From positions 1 to 6,766 of the forward strand of contig CABTXJ010000039.1 in NCBI GenBank assembly GCA_902488785.1: 6,766 nucleotides of DNA. Reading direction: 5' to 3'. Below the pieces are notes generated by a model. The model was given only the letters and a program-made list of their open reading frames with translations, did not search any database and was not told the origin of the DNA. The position numbers and the translations under genes are program-made. This DNA comes from an uncultured Eubacteriales bacterium. GTDB lineage: Bacteria; Bacillota; Clostridia; TANB77; CAG-508. Of the stretch, positions 5,109 through 6,766 are shown piece after piece. Positions within the stretch are counted from its first letter, which is position 1; each line of letters begins with the position of its first letter.

Positions 5109-6766
5109 ATGAAAGAAAAAAATATGAAGCTTAAAATATTTTTAATAGCATTACTTTTTATAATAATGCCTTTAATATTATTTAATAATAGTTATGCATT
5201 AGAATTAAATGAAGAGTATGTTAAAGAAGATTTTATTATTTCAGAAGATGGTAAAGTTTTAAAAGGATTTTCTGAAAGTGGTAAAGAAAAATTAAAAAGA
5301 AATGATTACAAATTAGTATTAGATGGAAATGTATTAGGTTCTATAGAAGAGATAGGCGAAAAAGCATTTATAGGTTTAGAAAATCTAACTACAGATGAGT
5401 TTCCTATAAATGCTAGTGAAATTGGTTATAAGATATACAATTCAAATTTGCAAAAGAGAGTAGAAGAAATAAATGAAATGACTAAGGAATATATTTCATC
5501 ATTAGAATTTAGAAATATGCAAGAACTTAAAAGAATACAAAAAATGGCATTTAAAGGAAATAATTTACAAAATGTTGACTTTACCGGAGCACCAAATATT
5601 GAAAAACTTGGTATAGAATGTTTTGCATTTAATTTTAAACTATATGAAGTTAATATGACACCTTTAACATCTTTGAATAGACATTTGGTATATAATTCTT
5701 CTTTTATTAATTGTGGATATGTGTTTGTTAAAAATGGTGAAAAGAATGAATTGAATAAAAGAAAAATAAACTTAATTGTTCACTATAAAGATCCATTTAA
5801 TTTAACATTTGGTTATTATAATAATGAAGATGCTAGAAATTTTAATACTGAAGAGGAATATCAAGAGTATTGGAAAAAATGGAAAGAAGAACATGAGGGA
5901 AGAGAAGAACCTGGAGGTGGAGCAAAAGATATATATACAGATATAGTAGTTTTTGACCCAATACGTACTAAATTAGATTTTATGAATGAAAAATTATATG
6001 AAGCACAAAGATGCGAATTAAGTGAAATAGAAGATGGATTAAATGAAGCGTTTAATTGGAATGATGAAGTAAAAGAAAAATGGCTAAAAGAAAAAGGATA
6101 TAAAAAGAAAGAAGAAGAGATACAAGAAAAATATAATAAAATACAAGAAGAAATAGAAGCAGAAATAAAAAGAATAGAAGACTTAGAACCATTGAAAGAA
6201 ACAAATGAACAATTATTAGAAGAATTAAATGTTTTAGAAAATAAAATATTAGAATACAAAAAACATTGCTGTGAAATTAAAAAAATAAGAGAAGAAGCAT
6301 TACTCGAAAAATTAAAAGAAAATTTAGAAGAAATTAAAAAAACATTGGGTGAACATAGCTCTGAATATATAGAATTAGAATATAAGATAAGAGAAATGCA
6401 AAATAAGTGTTGTTCTGCAGAAGCAATAAATGAAATTAAAAAAGAATTAGAAAAGATAACACTAGAAAAAGAAGTACTAAAAAAAGAATTAGAAGCAATA
6501 AAATTACAATTAGAAACAATAATAAAAGAAAATGACAAGAACAAAGAAGAAAATAAAGAATTAAATAAACAAATAGAAGAATTAAATAAGAAGATTACTG
6601 AAATTAATGAAACAATTAAAACAAAAGATGAAAAAATAAAAGAATTAGAAGAACAAGTTAAAAATATAAAAATAGAAAACACTGAAAAAGACAAAAAGAT
6701 AGAAGAACTAGAAAAGAAGATTACTAAATTAGAAGAAGAAAACAAGAAAAGAGAAGAAAAATTAAA
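5109..6766 (+). CDS. Secreted BspA-like LRR protein with long coiled coil (partial, 3' end outside window)
   Basis: The frame is open without a stop for 552 codons to the window edge, so the C-terminus is unknown. Residues 1-30 form a signal peptide: Lys-rich start, hydrophobic core 10-25, likely cleavage after NNSYA (A30). Residues about 75-195 carry degenerate leucine-rich repeats of the BspA/LRR_5 kind, seen in IEEIGEKAFIGLENL (79-93), LKRIQKMAFKGNNLQNVDF (140-158) and IEKLGIECFAFNFKLYEVNM (164-183). A mixed globular part (about 196-300) has an aromatic/charged stretch (EYWKKWKEE) and PGGG (268-271). From about 335 onward the protein is Glu/Lys/Ile/Leu heptad-like coiled coil. It contains two Cys-Cys pairs, CC 387-388 and CC 434-435, in similar short contexts. 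It is likely exported and cell-surface or matrix associated; an anchor (LPXTG, membrane helix or wall-binding domain) could lie beyond the edge. It follows an operon terminator, so it is probably a separate transcription unit. Function is unknown; adhesion is typical of some BspA-like proteins but is only an inference here. Confidence 0.85.
   Translation, partial: MKEKNMKLKIFLIALLFIIMPLILFNNSYALELNEEYVKEDFIISEDGKVLKGFSESGKEKLKRNDYKLVLDGNVLGSIEEIGEKAFIGLENLTTDEFPINASEIGYKIYNSNLQKRVEEINEMTKEYISSLEFRNMQELKRIQKMAFKGNNLQNVDFTGAPNIEKLGIECFAFNFKLYEVNMTPLTSLNRHLVYNSSFINCGYVFVKNGEKNELNKRKINLIVHYKDPFNLTFGYYNNEDARNFNTEEEYQEYWKKWKEEHEGREEPGGGAKDIYTDIVVFDPIRTKLDFMNEKLYEAQRCELSEIEDGLNEAFNWNDEVKEKWLKEKGYKKKEEEIQEKYNKIQEEIEAEIKRIEDLEPLKETNEQLLEELNVLENKILEYKKHCCEIKKIREEALLEKLKENLEEIKKTLGEHSSEYIELEYKIREMQNKCCSAEAINEIKKELEKITLEKEVLKKELEAIKLQLETIIKENDKNKEENKELNKQIEELNKKITEINETIKTKDEKIKELEEQVKNIKIENTEKDKKIEELEKKITKLEEENKKREEKL

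Noticed and set aside
4928..5134. 68-codon frame from GTG, Lys/Arg/Glu-rich
   Set aside because: Low-complexity purine-driven peptide with no ribosome binding site, starting two bases after a terminator T run and overlapping the better-supported gene at 5109 in another frame.
5861..6745. 294-codon minus-strand frame rich in Ser, Phe and Ile
   Set aside because: It is the antisense shadow of the Glu/Lys-rich coiled-coil coding sequence (TTC/TTT/TCT codons from GAA/AAA/AGA); it shows no domain or ribosome binding site of its own.

Overview
The window reads as chromosomal DNA from a very AT-rich low-GC Gram-positive bacterium (Bacillota, most likely Clostridia or a related gut lineage). The signs are almost exclusive use of A/T-ending codons, AGA/AGG for arginine, purine-rich coding strands, strong GGAGG-type ribosome binding sites, and a recJ-relA-metallohydrolase order resembling the recJ-apt-relA-dtd-yrvJ-type neighbourhood of Bacilli and Clostridia. 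TGG encodes Trp and no in-frame TGA is needed, so the standard bacterial code fits.

Layout. Positions 1-265 are non-coding. They hold an intrinsic terminator of an upstream gene lying outside the window (73-106), then a good sigma-A-type promoter (TTGAAG, 17 bp, TATAAT) whose -10 lies in a tandem 10-bp duplication. Positions 266-4915 are a tight three-gene operon on the + strand: recJ (DHH-family single-strand exonuclease), relA/rsh (bifunctional (p)ppGpp synthetase/hydrolase, all domains intact) and a metallo-beta-lactamase-fold hydrolase of the glyoxalase II-like type. Gaps are 29 bp and 1 bp. The operon ends in an intrinsic terminator whose loop contains the hydrolase stop codon.

Positions 4916-5108 are a purine-rich intergenic region with an alternating AT tract that lies in the spacer of a plausible promoter. 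From 5109 to the right edge an open reading frame of at least 552 codons, cut by the window end, encodes a secreted protein. It has a signal peptide, a BspA-like leucine-rich-repeat region and a long charged coiled coil with two Cys-Cys pairs.

The first three genes are conserved housekeeping and stress genes: DNA repair, stringent response and probable thioester/metabolite hydrolysis. The last gene is a separately transcribed, probably lineage-specific surface protein and is the most interesting object here. I see no CRISPR array, tRNA, rRNA, insertion sequence or defence system. The operon looks ordinary apart from being compact: the apt and dtd genes often found between these genes are absent.
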